Source: Saccharopolyspora oryzae
GTDB taxonomy: Bacteria; Actinomycetota; Actinomycetes; Mycobacteriales; Pseudonocardiaceae
Length of the DNA stretch: 64,000 bases
NCBI RefSeq assembly: GCF_027853915.1
Contig: NZ_JAQGLA010000004.1
Span: forward strand, 124,001-188,000
Direction of reading: 5' to 3'
Made by a program: the position numbers and the translations under genes. How positions within the stretch are numbered: position 1 is the stretch's first letter; the number at the start of each line of letters is the position of its first letter. The notes beneath the pieces are model-generated. The model was given only the letters and a program-made list of their open reading frames with translations. It ran no database searches and was not told the origin of the DNA. Shown piece by piece: positions 25,270 to 33,804 of the stretch.

Positions 25270-26352
25270 ATGGAAGATTTCGCCGGGGCGGCTTCCGTCG
25301 AAGGTCTGGACGAGACCGATCTCGCCATCGCCAACGCCCTGCAGGTCGCTCCCCGCGCCTCTTGGACGTTGGTGGGCGAGGTCCTCGGGCTCAGCGCTGC
25401 CACGGTGGCCCGGCGCTGGGGGCGGCTCGTCGAGCGGGGGCAGGCGTGGGTCACCGCCACCGGCAGTCCTGAGCTGTGGCGCTCGGTGTGCAACGCCTTC
25501 CTCGACGTCCACTGCGAACCGGGGGAGCGGGAGCGGGTGGCGCTCGCGCTGGCCCGGGATCCGCGGACGAAGTCGGTGATGGAGGTGGCCAGCGGCCGCG
25601 ACCTGCAGGTCAACGCCGTCGCCCGCGATCTCCCGGCGTTGTCGCGCTTCATCCTGGACGAGGTCAGCCGGCTGCCCGGCGTGGTCAAGGTGGACACCCA
25701 GGTCAGCACCCGCATCTACCTGGCCGGGAACGCCTGGCGGTTGGATGCGCTGTCCCGCGGTCAGTGCGAGCGGCTCCAGCCCGCTGCAGAGGGTGCGGCT
25801 GCGTTGCCGGGGCGCCTCTCCGCGGCCGACCACGCGCTGCTGCTCGCGCTGGCGGCGGACGGCCGGGCGCCGGTCACCGAACTCGCCGAGCGCACCGGCG
25901 CCAGCCACACGGCGACCCGCCGCAGGCTGTCCCGGCTGGCGAACTCGGGTGCGGTCGCCTTCCGCTGCGAGATCTCCCAGCACCTGACGGGCTGGCCGGT
26001 GAGCACGCTGCTGTGGGCGCGGGTGCCGCACGACGACCGGAGGCGCATCTGCGACCAGCTGGCCCGGATGCCCGAGGTCCGCCAGCTGGTCGCCATCAGC
26101 GGGAGCACGAACTTGCTGGTGTCGACCTGGTTGCACTCCACCGACAGCGCCCTGGACCTGGAGGAGCGGATCGTCGACGCGCACCCCGAGTTCGAGATCG
26201 CCGACCACGTCATCGTGCTGCGCACGGTGAAGCGCCAGGGCTGGATCCTGGACGAACTGGGCCGCAAGCGCGAGTGCGTCCCCATCGACCCGTGGTGCGA
26301 CGAAGGCGCCGGGTCCGACTGCCTGACCGCGATCACGGCGAGGCTTTCTTGA
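25270..26352 (+). CDS. Double-length Lrp/AsnC family regulator
   Basis: A 360-residue protein with two consecutive Lrp-like units. The first HTH is DLAIANALQVAPRASWTLV plus LGLSAATVARRWGRL; the second is DHALLLALAADGRAPVTELA plus TGASHTATRRRLSRL. Each is followed by an AsnC ligand-binding (RAM) region, such as TLLWARVPHDDRRRICDQLA. Normal Lrp proteins are about 150 residues. It is divergent from the catabolic operon 25107-19869 and probably controls it. Confidence 0.88.
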   Translation: MEDFAGAASVEGLDETDLAIANALQVAPRASWTLVGEVLGLSAATVARRWGRLVERGQAWVTATGSPELWRSVCNAFLDVHCEPGERERVALALARDPRTKSVMEVASGRDLQVNAVARDLPALSRFILDEVSRLPGVVKVDTQVSTRIYLAGNAWRLDALSRGQCERLQPAAEGAAALPGRLSAADHALLLALAADGRAPVTELAERTGASHTATRRRLSRLANSGAVAFRCEISQHLTGWPVSTLLWARVPHDDRRRICDQLARMPEVRQLVAISGSTNLLVSTWLHSTDSALDLEERIVDAHPEFEIADHVIVLRTVKRQGWILDELGRKRECVPIDPWCDEGAGSDCLTAITARLS

Positions 26353-26385
26353 ACGGTCGGTCCAATATCTGTAGTGTTGCCGGTC

Positions 26386-26964
26386 GTGGGAAGGGTGAAG
26401 GAGTTCGATCCCGACGCGGCGCTGCGGTCGGCGATGGATCTGTTCTGGCGCCAGGGGTACGAGGCGACGTCGATGCAGGACCTGGTCGACCAGCTGGGCC
26501 TGGGGCGCGGCAGCATCTACGGGGCGTTCGGCGGCAAGCGCGATCTGTACCTGGCGGCGGTCGAGCGCTACGTGGACGACGCGCGCGCCGGGTTGCTCGA
26601 TCAGCTCGCCGCACCGGGCTCCTCGCTCGACGCGGTGCGGGCGATGGTCCGCTGGTACGTGCAGACCTCGCTGGCCGATGACCAGTACAAAGGGTGTCTG
26701 ACGACCAACACCGCGGTGGAGCTGCCCGGTGACGAGGCCGCCGGTCGTCTCGTGGCTTCCGCGTTGGAGACGATGGAGACCGTCCTGTCGGCCGCGTTGG
26801 TGCGGGCCAGGAACGAGGGTGAGCTGCCCGCTGATCGCGACCCGGTGGCCCTGGCGCGCTTCCTGGTCACCTTGCTGCAGGGCGTGCGCGTGGTCGGCAA
26901 GACCTCGCTGCGCCGGCGGCTGCTCGACGACGCGGTCGAACAGGCCCTCGCGCTGCTCGACTGA
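26386..26964 (+). CDS. TetR family regulator
   Basis: A 192-residue TetR protein. The HTH is in TSMQDLVDQLGLGRGSIYGA followed by FGGKRDLYLAAVERY, and a mostly helical ligand domain follows. The C-terminal part is like the AcrR/TetR_C group whose segment reads GCLTTNTAVELPGDEAAG. No ribosome site precedes the GTG at 26386; GTG 26374 and 26395 are alternatives. It ends 76 bp before an alpha/beta hydrolase gene that it may control. Confidence 0.88.
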   Translation: MGRVKEFDPDAALRSAMDLFWRQGYEATSMQDLVDQLGLGRGSIYGAFGGKRDLYLAAVERYVDDARAGLLDQLAAPGSSLDAVRAMVRWYVQTSLADDQYKGCLTTNTAVELPGDEAAGRLVASALETMETVLSAALVRARNEGELPADRDPVALARFLVTLLQGVRVVGKTSLRRRLLDDAVEQALALLD

Positions 26965-27040
26965 GCCGATCCCCGTCGTTCTCGGCGGCTTTCGCATGCC
27001 TATTTTCTTGACCGAGCATTCCAGTAAAGGAGATCTGATC

Positions 27041-27967
27041 GTGGTTTCCACGCCTGTTGCGCCCACCGACGCCGAACTGGCCGCGTCGCTGGACGGCGAG
27101 TTCACCAGCGCGCACGCCGAGGTGAACGGGACGCGGCTGCACTACGTCAGCGGAGGCGCGGGCGACCCGCTCGTCCTGCTCGGCGGGTGGCCGCAGACCT
27201 GGTGGCAGTTCCGCAAGATCATGCCCGAGCTCGCCCGCCGCTTCCGCGTGATCGCGGTCGACATGCGGGGGATGGGCGGGTCGGCCAAACCGGAGACCGG
27301 CTACGACAAGAAGACCATGGCGGCCGACATCCGCGCGCTGATCGGACATCTCGGCCACGAGTCGGCCTTCGTAGCTGGGCACGACATCGGTGCGTCGGTC
27401 GGCTACCACCTGACCGCGGGATTTCCGCGCGCCGTGCGCCGGTTGGTCACCATGGACCTGGGCGTGCCGGTCGAATCGTGGCTGGCCATCCCGATGCTCC
27501 CGGCCAGCGACGAGCAGGTCGCCTCGCTCACCGAGGGCCGCGGTGGGTACCCGTGGTGGTTCGCGTTCAACCAGCTCCAGGAGCTGCCGGAACGACTGCT
27601 CGACGGACGGTTCCGGTTGCTCGTCGACTGGCTCTACGGGCACATGCTCGTCGATCAGGCCTCGGTCGACGAGCAGGCCCGACGCGTCTACGCCCACGCC
27701 TACGACTCGCCAGAGGCAATCCGGGCGGGCAACCGCTGGTACCAGACGATGCGCCAGGACATCGCGGACCTGGACACGTACCCGCCGGTGACCACTCCGA
27801 TCCTGACCCTGGCCGCGGAGGACAACTACGCGCTGCTGCGGGAGCAGATGGCCGACAGGGGCACCGACGTGCACGTCGTCGCAGTTCCCGGCAGCGGGCA
27901 CTACATCCCCGAGGAGCAGCCGGAGTTCGTGGTCGACCAGCTGACGACGTTCTTCGCTCAGAGCTAG
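27041..27967 (+). CDS. Alpha/beta hydrolase, epoxide hydrolase-like
   Basis: A 308-residue alpha/beta hydrolase. The nucleophile is an Asp in VAGHDIGASVGYH, as in epoxide hydrolases and haloalkane dehalogenases. The oxyanion segment is LGGWPQTWWQFRKIM and the catalytic His is in VPGSGHYIPEEQPE. The GTG at 27041 is set by AAGGAG eight bases upstream. It follows the TetR gene in the same direction, in the common regulator/detoxification-enzyme layout. Confidence 0.88.
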   Translation: MVSTPVAPTDAELAASLDGEFTSAHAEVNGTRLHYVSGGAGDPLVLLGGWPQTWWQFRKIMPELARRFRVIAVDMRGMGGSAKPETGYDKKTMAADIRALIGHLGHESAFVAGHDIGASVGYHLTAGFPRAVRRLVTMDLGVPVESWLAIPMLPASDEQVASLTEGRGGYPWWFAFNQLQELPERLLDGRFRLLVDWLYGHMLVDQASVDEQARRVYAHAYDSPEAIRAGNRWYQTMRQDIADLDTYPPVTTPILTLAAEDNYALLREQMADRGTDVHVVAVPGSGHYIPEEQPEFVVDQLTTFFAQS

Positions 27968-27984
27968 GGAACCCGGCGGGCAGC

Positions 27985-28727
27985 TCAGGTCGGACCGGCG
28001 GCCCAGGCGATGGCGGCGTCGAGGTCGTCGTAGCCGAAGCTGGTCACCTCCGCTTGCACGAAGTGGTTCACCAGGTGCGGGGGAGCCCGGCGAGCTTGCT
28101 GTCCGCGACCAGCGCCACGCGCTTGACGCTGCGGTGGTGGTCGCGGACGAAGCGGATGTGCCGGATCAGGCCGGTGATGTTCTCCCAGCCGGGGAACTCC
28201 CGGACGTGGACCACCAGCCCGGGCAGGTCGCGGTGCTGCTCCAGCCAGGAGTCGGCCGTGTGCGCCAGGGCTTCGAAGTCGGGTGCGCGGAGCGGTTCTT
28301 CGACCTCCACCACGAGCACGCCGGACTCGGGGATGATGTGGTGCGACACGCCCGGTCCTTCTGGCAGCGACGTCAACCACTCGACGGCCGCGTCCCGGTC
28401 GTCGTTGCTGAAGATCCGCACCGGGCAGGGCAGCAGGAAGCTCGCCAGGCGGGTCGATTCGGCGATCCACCGGATGTCGGTGACGACCGCGCAGCCCTCG
28501 ATCAGCCGGATGAACCCCCACCCGACCTTCGCGTCCTCCCACGCCGCGCCGGCGGTGAAGCCCTGGAACTCCGGGCCGACCTGGTACAGCAGCCGAATGC
28601 GCCGGTCGTCCCGGCGCGCGGCGTCGAAGAGCGGTTCGAGGACCGTTTCGTAGTCCTCCTTCGACAGCTTGCCCACGGCCTTGACCGCATCGATCTCCGC
28701 GGGCACGTCGGCGATCTTCTCGAGCAT
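27985..28727 (-). pseudogene. SpoIIAA-like (STAS) family protein with a C-terminal frameshift
   Basis: The frame from ATG 28727 gives a SpoIIAA-like protein (MLEKIADVPAEIDAVKAVGK onward, two repeats of the domain) that stops early at 28068 after ADSKLAGLPRTW. Removing one base from the run of five G (minus strand C) at 28078-28082 joins it to the next frame, which reads HLVNHFVQAEVTSFGYDD and ends at 27985. The repaired protein would be 247 residues and closes as the family does. This is either a recent mutation or a sequencing slip in a homopolymer. Confidence 0.75.
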
Positions 28728-28803
28728 CTCGACACCCCCTCGCCACCCGAGTATTCGTCACGGCGCGGCCAGGTGCAGGAGGGATCAGCGCGAGCTGACC
28801 GGC

Positions 28804-29238
28804 TCAGTCCAGGCAGAACTCGTTTCCCTCGACGTCCTGCATCACGATGCAGGACTCCTCTTCGTCGTCGGCGGGCAGGATGCGGACGCGGGTCGCGCCG
28901 AGCGCGACCAGGCGTGCGCACTCCGCCTCGAGCTTGGCGAGGCGCTCTTCGCCCACGAGCCCGGTGCCGATACGCACGTCGAGGTGCACCCGGTTCTTGG
29001 CGACCTTGTCCTCGGGAACGCGCTGGAAGAACAGCCGCGGGCCCACACCGGTGGGGTCGCTGCAGGCGAACGCCGAATCCCGCTGCTCGGCGGGCAGCGA
29101 GCCGTTGTAGTCGTCCCAGGTGGCGAAACCCTCCGGCGGCGGGGGTGCCGCGTACCCCAGAACCTCGCACCAGAAACGAGCAACGCGCTCGGGTTCTGCG
29201 CAGTCGAAGGTGACCTGGAACTGCTTGACCGACGTCAT
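28804..29238 (-). CDS. VOC superfamily (glyoxalase-like) protein
   Basis: A 144-residue glyoxalase-like protein with one beta-alpha-beta-beta-beta pair. The N-terminal half carries FQVTFDCAEPERVARFWCEV and the second half RVHLDVRIGTG and MQDVEGNEFCLD. The HLDV and final Glu are the usual metal-side residues of the antibiotic-resistance and bleomycin-like branch. It is a single gene; the function is unknown. Confidence 0.85.
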   Translation of the reverse strand: MTSVKQFQVTFDCAEPERVARFWCEVLGYAAPPPPEGFATWDDYNGSLPAEQRDSAFACSDPTGVGPRLFFQRVPEDKVAKNRVHLDVRIGTGLVGEERLAKLEAECARLVALGATRVRILPADDEEESCIVMQDVEGNEFCLD

Positions 29239-29388
29239 CGCTCCAGCCTAGTGGCGGGTGCTGCTCCGGTCCTCCACTGGGGTGCGCTGACCGCGAACGG
29301 AGTTTCGGTCCGGTGCAGGGGGTTTTCGCGGTGGGACACGGGGTATCCCGCTCGGGACATGCTGACTTACCTGGGGGATGTGATCGGG

Positions 29389-30096
29389 ATGGGGAAGTGC
29401 GCTGTGGCGGCTGTCGGTGGTGCGGTCGTGATGGCGGTGCTGGCCGCGCCCGGCGTTGCGGCGCAGGCTGTTCCGCCATCGGCGGGGCAGGTGCAGTCGT
29501 CGGGCGCGGTGGCCGCCGCGATGTCCGATCAGGACAGTTCGTTCCTGACGAAGGCCGAGCAGGTGAACCTGGCGGAGATCACCATCGGTGAGCTCGCGGT
29601 GAAGAAGGCGACCACGCCGCAGGTGCGATCGCTGGCGCAGGAGACGCTCGCCGATCACCAGGACGCGAAGGCCAAGATGGAGGAGCTGGCGAGCCGGAAG
29701 GGCGTGACCTTGCCGACGTCGCCGAGCGCGGAGCAGCAGAGCACGGGCCACGAGCTGGAGAAGGCGTCGGGCGCTGCTTTCGACACCGCATATCTGAAGG
29801 CGCAGGTCTCCGGGCACGAGGAGGCGGCCGCGTTCACCCGCTCCGAGATCGGCTCCGGTGGGGATGCCGACGTGCAGGCCTTCGCGAAGGACTTCCTCCC
29901 GGTGGTCCTCAAACACCTGAACCACGCGCAGGAAGCGTCGAAGGCCGTGGAAGCCACGCCGAAGGGTGCGAACACCGGGACCGGCGGCTTGGCCGAGCGG
30001 ATCCAGTCCAGCACCACCGGCTTGGGACTGCTGGCCGGCGGCCTGGTGATCGCCGCGGGCGCTGGGGTGGTGTTGCTGCGCCGGCGGTTCGGGTGA
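29389..30096 (+). CDS. DUF4142 exported protein with C-terminal membrane anchor
   Basis: About 235 residues. An N-terminal signal peptide (KCAVAAVGGAVVMAVLAAPG, cut near VAAQA) is followed by a ferritin-like four-helix DUF4142 domain with SSFLTKAEQVNLAEITIGEL and DHQDAKAKMEELA. A Gly/Thr-rich linker leads to one hydrophobic helix and the tail LLRRRFG. I see no LPXTG-like motif before the anchor. GTG 29380 and ATG 29359 are alternative starts. The stop overlaps the sortase start, so the two are coupled. Confidence 0.85.
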   Translation: MGKCAVAAVGGAVVMAVLAAPGVAAQAVPPSAGQVQSSGAVAAAMSDQDSSFLTKAEQVNLAEITIGELAVKKATTPQVRSLAQETLADHQDAKAKMEELASRKGVTLPTSPSAEQQSTGHELEKASGAAFDTAYLKAQVSGHEEAAAFTRSEIGSGGDADVQAFAKDFLPVVLKHLNHAQEASKAVEATPKGANTGTGGLAERIQSSTTGLGLLAGGLVIAAGAGVVLLRRRFG

Positions 30097-30713
30097 GCCG
30101 GTGGCGTCGTTGGACACCTGGAGCGCTGCTCGCGCTCGGACTCGTGACTGCGGCAGCGGGGCTGGGGTACTCGTTGTCCGGGCCCTCGCTGCCGCACTCG
30201 GGAACGGTGCCGCCCGCGCATTCGCCGTCCGATCCCGTTGAGAAGCGGGAAGTGCTGGAGCCGGTACCGGATGGCGAGGTGCCGCAGCGGATCAGGATGC
30301 CGTCGGTGGGAGTCGACGCGCCGGTGCAGCCGGTGCTGCTGGGGCCAGACCAGCAGTTGGACGTGCCCGAGTCGCCGGCCGTCGTCGGATGGTGGAGTGC
30401 CGGTGCTGCACCGGGATCCCGGGCGGGCACAGTGGTGCTCGCCGGGCACGTCGACACCCGCAGCGCCGGCCCGGGTGCGTTCTTCGAGGTGGCTGACCTC
30501 AATCCGGGGGAGATCGTCGAGGTCATCTCCGCCAGCCGCACCACCCGGTACCGGGTCGAGGCGCTGCGCAGCTACCCGAAGGACTTCTTGCCGATGGACG
30601 TGTTCGAACGCACCGGCCGCCCCCGCCTGGTCCTGATCACCTGCGGCGGGCGCTTCGACGACGGCATCCGCCAGTACGAGGACAACGTCGTCGCGTACGC
30701 CGTCCCGGCATAG
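30093..30713 (+). CDS. Class F-type sortase
   Basis: A 206-residue sortase with an N-terminal membrane helix (GALLALGLVTAAAGLGYSL). The catalytic His is in VVLAGHVDTR, the Cys in LVLITCGGRFDD, and the Arg likely in GIRQYEDN, the pattern of actinobacterial class F/E enzymes. They are thought to anchor or process surface proteins. Its GTG overlaps the DUF4142 stop, pointing to the DUF4142 protein as partner or substrate. Confidence 0.88.
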   Translation: MSRWRRWTPGALLALGLVTAAAGLGYSLSGPSLPHSGTVPPAHSPSDPVEKREVLEPVPDGEVPQRIRMPSVGVDAPVQPVLLGPDQQLDVPESPAVVGWWSAGAAPGSRAGTVVLAGHVDTRSAGPGAFFEVADLNPGEIVEVISASRTTRYRVEALRSYPKDFLPMDVFERTGRPRLVLITCGGRFDDGIRQYEDNVVAYAVPA

Positions 30714-30725
30714 CGGGACCGGCGG

Positions 30726-31613
30726 TCAGTCGTCGTGGGCCGACCGCCCGGCGGCGGCGACCTCCATGATGTACTGCCCGTACGGCGATTTCGACAGCTT
30801 CTCGCCGAGGCGGTAGCAGGCGTTCTCGTCGATGAAGCCCATGCGCATCGCGATCTCCTCGATGCAGGCGATCCGCACGCCCTGGCGGTGCTCCAGGATG
30901 CGCACGTACTGGCCGGCTTCGGCCAGCGACTCGTGAGTTCCGGTGTCCAGCCAGGCGAATCCGCGTCCGAGGTCGACCAGCCGGGCTTTCCCCCTGGCCA
31001 GGTAGTGCCGGTTGACGTCGGTGATCTCGAGCTCCCCGCGCGGTGACGGGTGCAGGTTCTTGGCGATGTCGACCACGTCGTTGTCGTAGAAGTACAGGCC
31101 GGTGACGGCCTTGTTGGAGCGCGGGCGGCTGGGCTTCTCCTCGATCGAGATCAGCCGGCCCGTCTCGTCCACCTCGCCGACGCCGTAGCGCTCGGGGTCG
31201 TGCACCGGGTACCCGAACAGCACGCAGCCGTCGACCTCGGCCGCCGTGCTCGCCAGCAGGGTCGAGAAGCCCTGGCCGTGGAAGATGTTGTCGCCCAGGA
31301 TGAGCGCCACCGGATCGGCACCGATGTGCTCGGCGCCGAGCAGGAACGCGTCGGCCAGGCCGCGCGGTTCGGTCTGCTCCGCGTAGTCGATGCTCAACCC
31401 CAGTTCGCCGCCGTCGCCGAGCAGGCGGCGGAACCCGTCCAGGTCGTTCGGCGTGGAGATCAGCAGGACCTCCCGGATGCCCGCCAGCATCAGCACCGAC
31501 AGCGGGTAGTAGATCATCGGTTTGTCGTAGACCGGCAGCAGCTGCTTCGAGACGCCCAGCGTGACCGGGTGCAGCCGCGTGCCGTGACCACCCGCGAGGA
31601 TGATCCCCTTCAT
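30726..31613 (-). CDS. rmlA: Glucose-1-phosphate thymidylyltransferase (RmlA)
   Basis: A 295-residue RmlA that makes dTDP-glucose from dTTP and glucose 1-phosphate, the first step of the deoxysugar pathway. Signature segments are [16 protein letters not shown] (nucleotide-binding), [24 protein letters not shown] and [20 protein letters not shown]. The ATG at 31613 has GGAGG eight bases upstream. It is the left-most recognisable gene of the polyketide cluster and shares a 181-bp divergent promoter with the SnoaL-like gene. Confidence 0.96.
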   Translation of the reverse strand: MKGIILAGGHGTRLHPVTLGVSKQLLPVYDKPMIYYPLSVLMLAGIREVLLISTPNDLDGFRRLLGDGGELGLSIDYAEQTEPRGLADAFLLGAEHIGADPVALILGDNIFHGQGFSTLLASTAAEVDGCVLFGYPVHDPERYGVGEVDETGRLISIEEKPSRPRSNKAVTGLYFYDNDVVDIAKNLHPSPRGELEITDVNRHYLARGKARLVDLGRGFAWLDTGTHESLAEAGQYVRILEHRQGVRIACIEEIAMRMGFIDENACYRLGEKLSKSPYGQYIMEVAAAGRSAHDD

Positions 31614-31677
31614 CCCTGCCACCTCCGAGGTATCGGCAAGACCACGGCCAGCGTGCTGCGTCGGTGTCCACACCGGC

Positions 31678-31771
31678 TCGAACGGCGCTACAGGCGCGAT
31701 CGCGGCGCCGTTCCAGGTCGTCTCAAGTGGAGTTCGAAGCCGGGCCCGCAGCGTTGGCTGGAAGCTCGAAA
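31678..31771. promoter_or_regulatory. SARP-type repeats between rmlA and the SnoaL-like gene
   Basis: TCAAG at 31723 and TCGAAG at 31734 are 11 bp apart, with further TCGAA motifs at 31678 and 31766. Heptameric repeats spaced by one helical turn are the binding sites of SARP activators. They lie between the divergent starts at 31613 and 31795. Confidence 0.45.
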
Positions 31772-31794
31772 CGACACCAGTCTCGGAGGAGAGC

Positions 31795-32238
31795 ATGACC
31801 GGATCACCCGTCCCACCCGAGCTCTACGCCGAAGTGCTGCACTTCTACGCCCGGCAGATGCAGGCGCTCGACGGTGGTGACTTCGAGTCGTACGCGGCGA
31901 CGTTCACCGCCGACGGCACGTTCAAGCACTCGCCGAAGCTGCCGGCCGCGCAGACCCGTCAGGGCATCACCGAGGCCCTGCACGAGTTCCACAAGAAGTT
32001 CGACGGCGATCCGGTGCAGCGCCGGCACTACTTCAACCACGTCGTGCTCGAGCAGCAGGAGGACGGGTCGCTGAGCTCGACCGCGTACGCGCTGGTCCTC
32101 ACCACCAGGCCCGGCGGCCGGCCGGACGTGGGGCCCAGCTGCGTGGTCAACGACGTCATCGTCCGGGACCGGGGGGCGCTGCGCCTGAAGTCCCGCGCGG
32201 TCGACCACGACCAGGAGTTCGCTGCGGTCGCGGTGTGA
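31795..32238 (+). CDS. SnoaL-like/NTF2-fold polyketide tailoring protein (ActVI-ORFA type)
   Basis: A 147-residue NTF2-fold protein. Typical are the N-terminal helix [20 protein letters not shown], the strand [19 protein letters not shown] and [11 protein letters not shown]. Such proteins act as cyclases, hydroxylase helpers or isomerases in aromatic polyketide pathways; ActVI-ORFA of the actinorhodin cluster is of this type. The ATG follows GGAGGAGAGC. It is divergent from rmlA and ends in a long hairpin. Confidence 0.82.
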   Translation: MTGSPVPPELYAEVLHFYARQMQALDGGDFESYAATFTADGTFKHSPKLPAAQTRQGITEALHEFHKKFDGDPVQRRHYFNHVVLEQQEDGSLSSTAYALVLTTRPGGRPDVGPSCVVNDVIVRDRGALRLKSRAVDHDQEFAAVAV

Positions 32239-32241
32239 GCA

Positions 32242-32289
32242 CGACGATTCGGCTCCGGGGTGTGCGTGCGCCCCGGAGCCGAATCGTCG
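32242..32289. terminator. Bidirectional hairpin between SnoaL-like and BCCP genes
   Basis: CGACGATTCGGCTCCGGGG pairs with its exact complement across a 10-base loop, a 19-bp perfect stem. It separates two convergent genes (stops at 32238 and 32296) and would end transcription from both sides. Confidence 0.85.
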
Positions 32290-32295
32290 GTGGGT

Positions 32296-32757
32296 TCAGT
32301 CGACGGGGACGACCGCCAGCAGCGGCTCGTCGTACTCCACCGGGTCGCCGTTGGCCTTCAGCACTGCGACGACCTCGCCGTGCACCTCGGACTTCACCGG
32401 GATCATCAGCTTCATCGCCTCCACGATCGCCACCTGCTGCCCGGGGCGGATCACGTCGCCCTCGCTGACGAACGGTTCGGCGCCCGGTTCCGGTGCGCGG
32501 TAGAACACCCCGACCGACGGGGCGCGGACGTGCAGGGACCGGTCGTCGGCGGGCTCGTCGGTGGGGCGGACCGGCGCGGCCGGTGGGGGAGCGGCCGCGA
32601 CCGGCGCAGTCCACTCCGTTTCCACCGCCACGTCGCCGAACCGGACGCGCAGCGCCGTCGGGCTGTTCGGCAGTCCGGTCAGCATCCGGGTGACGTGCTG
32701 CTCGATTGTCGTGAGGACGGCGCCGAGCTCGTGCTCGGGCGCGGTTTTCTCCGCCAT
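32296..32757 (-). CDS. Biotin carboxyl carrier protein (AccB-like)
   Basis: A 153-residue BCCP. The biotinylated lysine is about Lys116 in VEAMKLMIPV, within the usual beta-barrel (APSVGVFYRAPEPGAEPFVS before it, HGEVVAVLKANGDPVEYDE after). A Pro/Ala-rich linker joins it to the N-terminal region. It carries CO2 between the AccC and AccDA proteins encoded at 40424 and 38479. It lies 40 bp behind the ketoreductase gene on the same strand, so the two probably share a promoter. Confidence 0.93.
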   Translation of the reverse strand: MAEKTAPEHELGAVLTTIEQHVTRMLTGLPNSPTALRVRFGDVAVETEWTAPVAAAPPPAAPVRPTDEPADDRSLHVRAPSVGVFYRAPEPGAEPFVSEGDVIRPGQQVAIVEAMKLMIPVKSEVHGEVVAVLKANGDPVEYDEPLLAVVPVD

Positions 32758-32797
32758 GGCAACACCTCCGTCGTCGTTCGGCTGCGGGGCGGACCGG

Positions 32798-33583
32798 TCA
32801 GTAGTTGCCAAGGCCGCCGCACACGTTGAGCGCTTGCGCGGTCACCGCGGCTGCGCCGTCGCTGACGAGGTACTCCACCATCGCGGCGACCTCCTCGGGC
32901 TCGACGTAGCGGCCCAGCGGAACCCGGGTGGTGACGCGCTCGTGCGCCTCCTGCTCGGTGACGCTCCAGATCTTCGAGTAGTGCGCCCGAACCCGTTCCG
33001 CCATCGGGGTTTCCACGAATCCGGGGCAGACGGCGTTGACCGTGATCCCGGTCTTGGCCAGCTCGAGCCCGAGCGACTTGGTGAAGCCGACCACGCCGTG
33101 CTTGGACGCCGAGTAGGGCGAACCCCAGATGACGCCCTGCTTCCCACCGGTGGACGCGATGTTGATGATCCGGCCGCGTTCCTGCGCCAGCATCCCGCCC
33201 GCGGTGAGGACCTGCTTGGTCATCAGGAAGACGCTGTTGAGGTTGGTGTTGATCACGTCGAACCAGACCTCGTCGTCGACCTCGACGGTGACGCCGCCAC
33301 CGGAGCGCCCGGCGTTGTTGATCAGCACGTCGATCGGGCCGAACCGGTCGACCGCGGCGCCGACCAGTTCCGGGATCTGCGCGGGCACGCTGACGTCGCA
33401 GGTGCTGCCGTCGACCTCGAGGCCTTCCTCGGTGAGCGTCTTGATCGTCGTGGTCAGCTCCTCGGCGCGCCGAGCGCAGATGTAGACCCGCGCGCCGAGC
33501 CGGCCGAGCCTGCGGGTGATCGCCAGGCCGATCCCGCTGGTGGCCCCGGTGACGAGGGCGACGGGCTTGGTGTTGGCGGGCAT
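32798..33583 (-). CDS. Type II PKS C9 ketoreductase (ActIII family)
   Basis: A 261-residue SDR very close to ActIII. Cofactor motif VTGATSGIGLAITRRL, NNAGRSGGG (the loop glycines that guide stereochemistry), catalytic Ser in NIASTGGKQG, Tyr/Lys in YSASKHGVVGFTKSLGLELA, and the end QALNVCGGLGNY. It reduces the C9 carbonyl of the nascent octaketide. It is divergent from KSalpha, as actIII is from actI. The ATG has GGAGG upstream. Confidence 0.96.
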   Translation of the reverse strand: MPANTKPVALVTGATSGIGLAITRRLGRLGARVYICARRAEELTTTIKTLTEEGLEVDGSTCDVSVPAQIPELVGAAVDRFGPIDVLINNAGRSGGGVTVEVDDEVWFDVINTNLNSVFLMTKQVLTAGGMLAQERGRIINIASTGGKQGVIWGSPYSASKHGVVGFTKSLGLELAKTGITVNAVCPGFVETPMAERVRAHYSKIWSVTEQEAHERVTTRVPLGRYVEPEEVAAMVEYLVSDGAAAVTAQALNVCGGLGNY

Positions 33584-33638
33584 GAGTCCTCCATTGCTCG
33601 TCTGCGGTGCACTGTCGACGCAGCGTGGCGCGGCGTCG

Positions 33639-33656
33639 TCGAGACCGTCTCGAGCG
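33639..33656. promoter_or_regulatory. SARP-type repeat pair on the ketoreductase side
   Basis: TCGAGAC at 33639 and TCGAGCG at 33650 are exactly 11 bp apart, 56 bp upstream of the ketoreductase ATG. The TCGA core is symmetric, so the direction is open, but the position fits control of the minus-strand ketoreductase/BCCP unit. Confidence 0.5.
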
Positions 33657-33736
33657 CGCGTGGAGAGCCGCCGGAATCCCGGTTTTCCCCTTCCTGTCAA
33701 GGAAATCCGGTGCCCGCGCCGGAGGTGCAATCCACC

Positions 33737-33774
33737 TTCGAGTCCGGTTCGAGGCCCCGGCTGCACTGTTCGAG
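33737..33774 (+). promoter_or_regulatory. SARP-type repeat triplet upstream of KSalpha
   Basis: TTCGAGT at 33737, TTCGAGG at 33748 and TTCGAGA at 33769 are spaced 11 and 21 bp, that is one and about two helical turns. They end 30 bp before the KSalpha GTG. This is the clearest array in the window and resembles DnrI/ActII-ORF4 sites (TCGAG-type heptamers) found before minimal PKS genes. Confidence 0.6.
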
Positions 33775-33804
33775 ACCGAACCGGTACGGACTGGGAGGTG
33801 TCGG

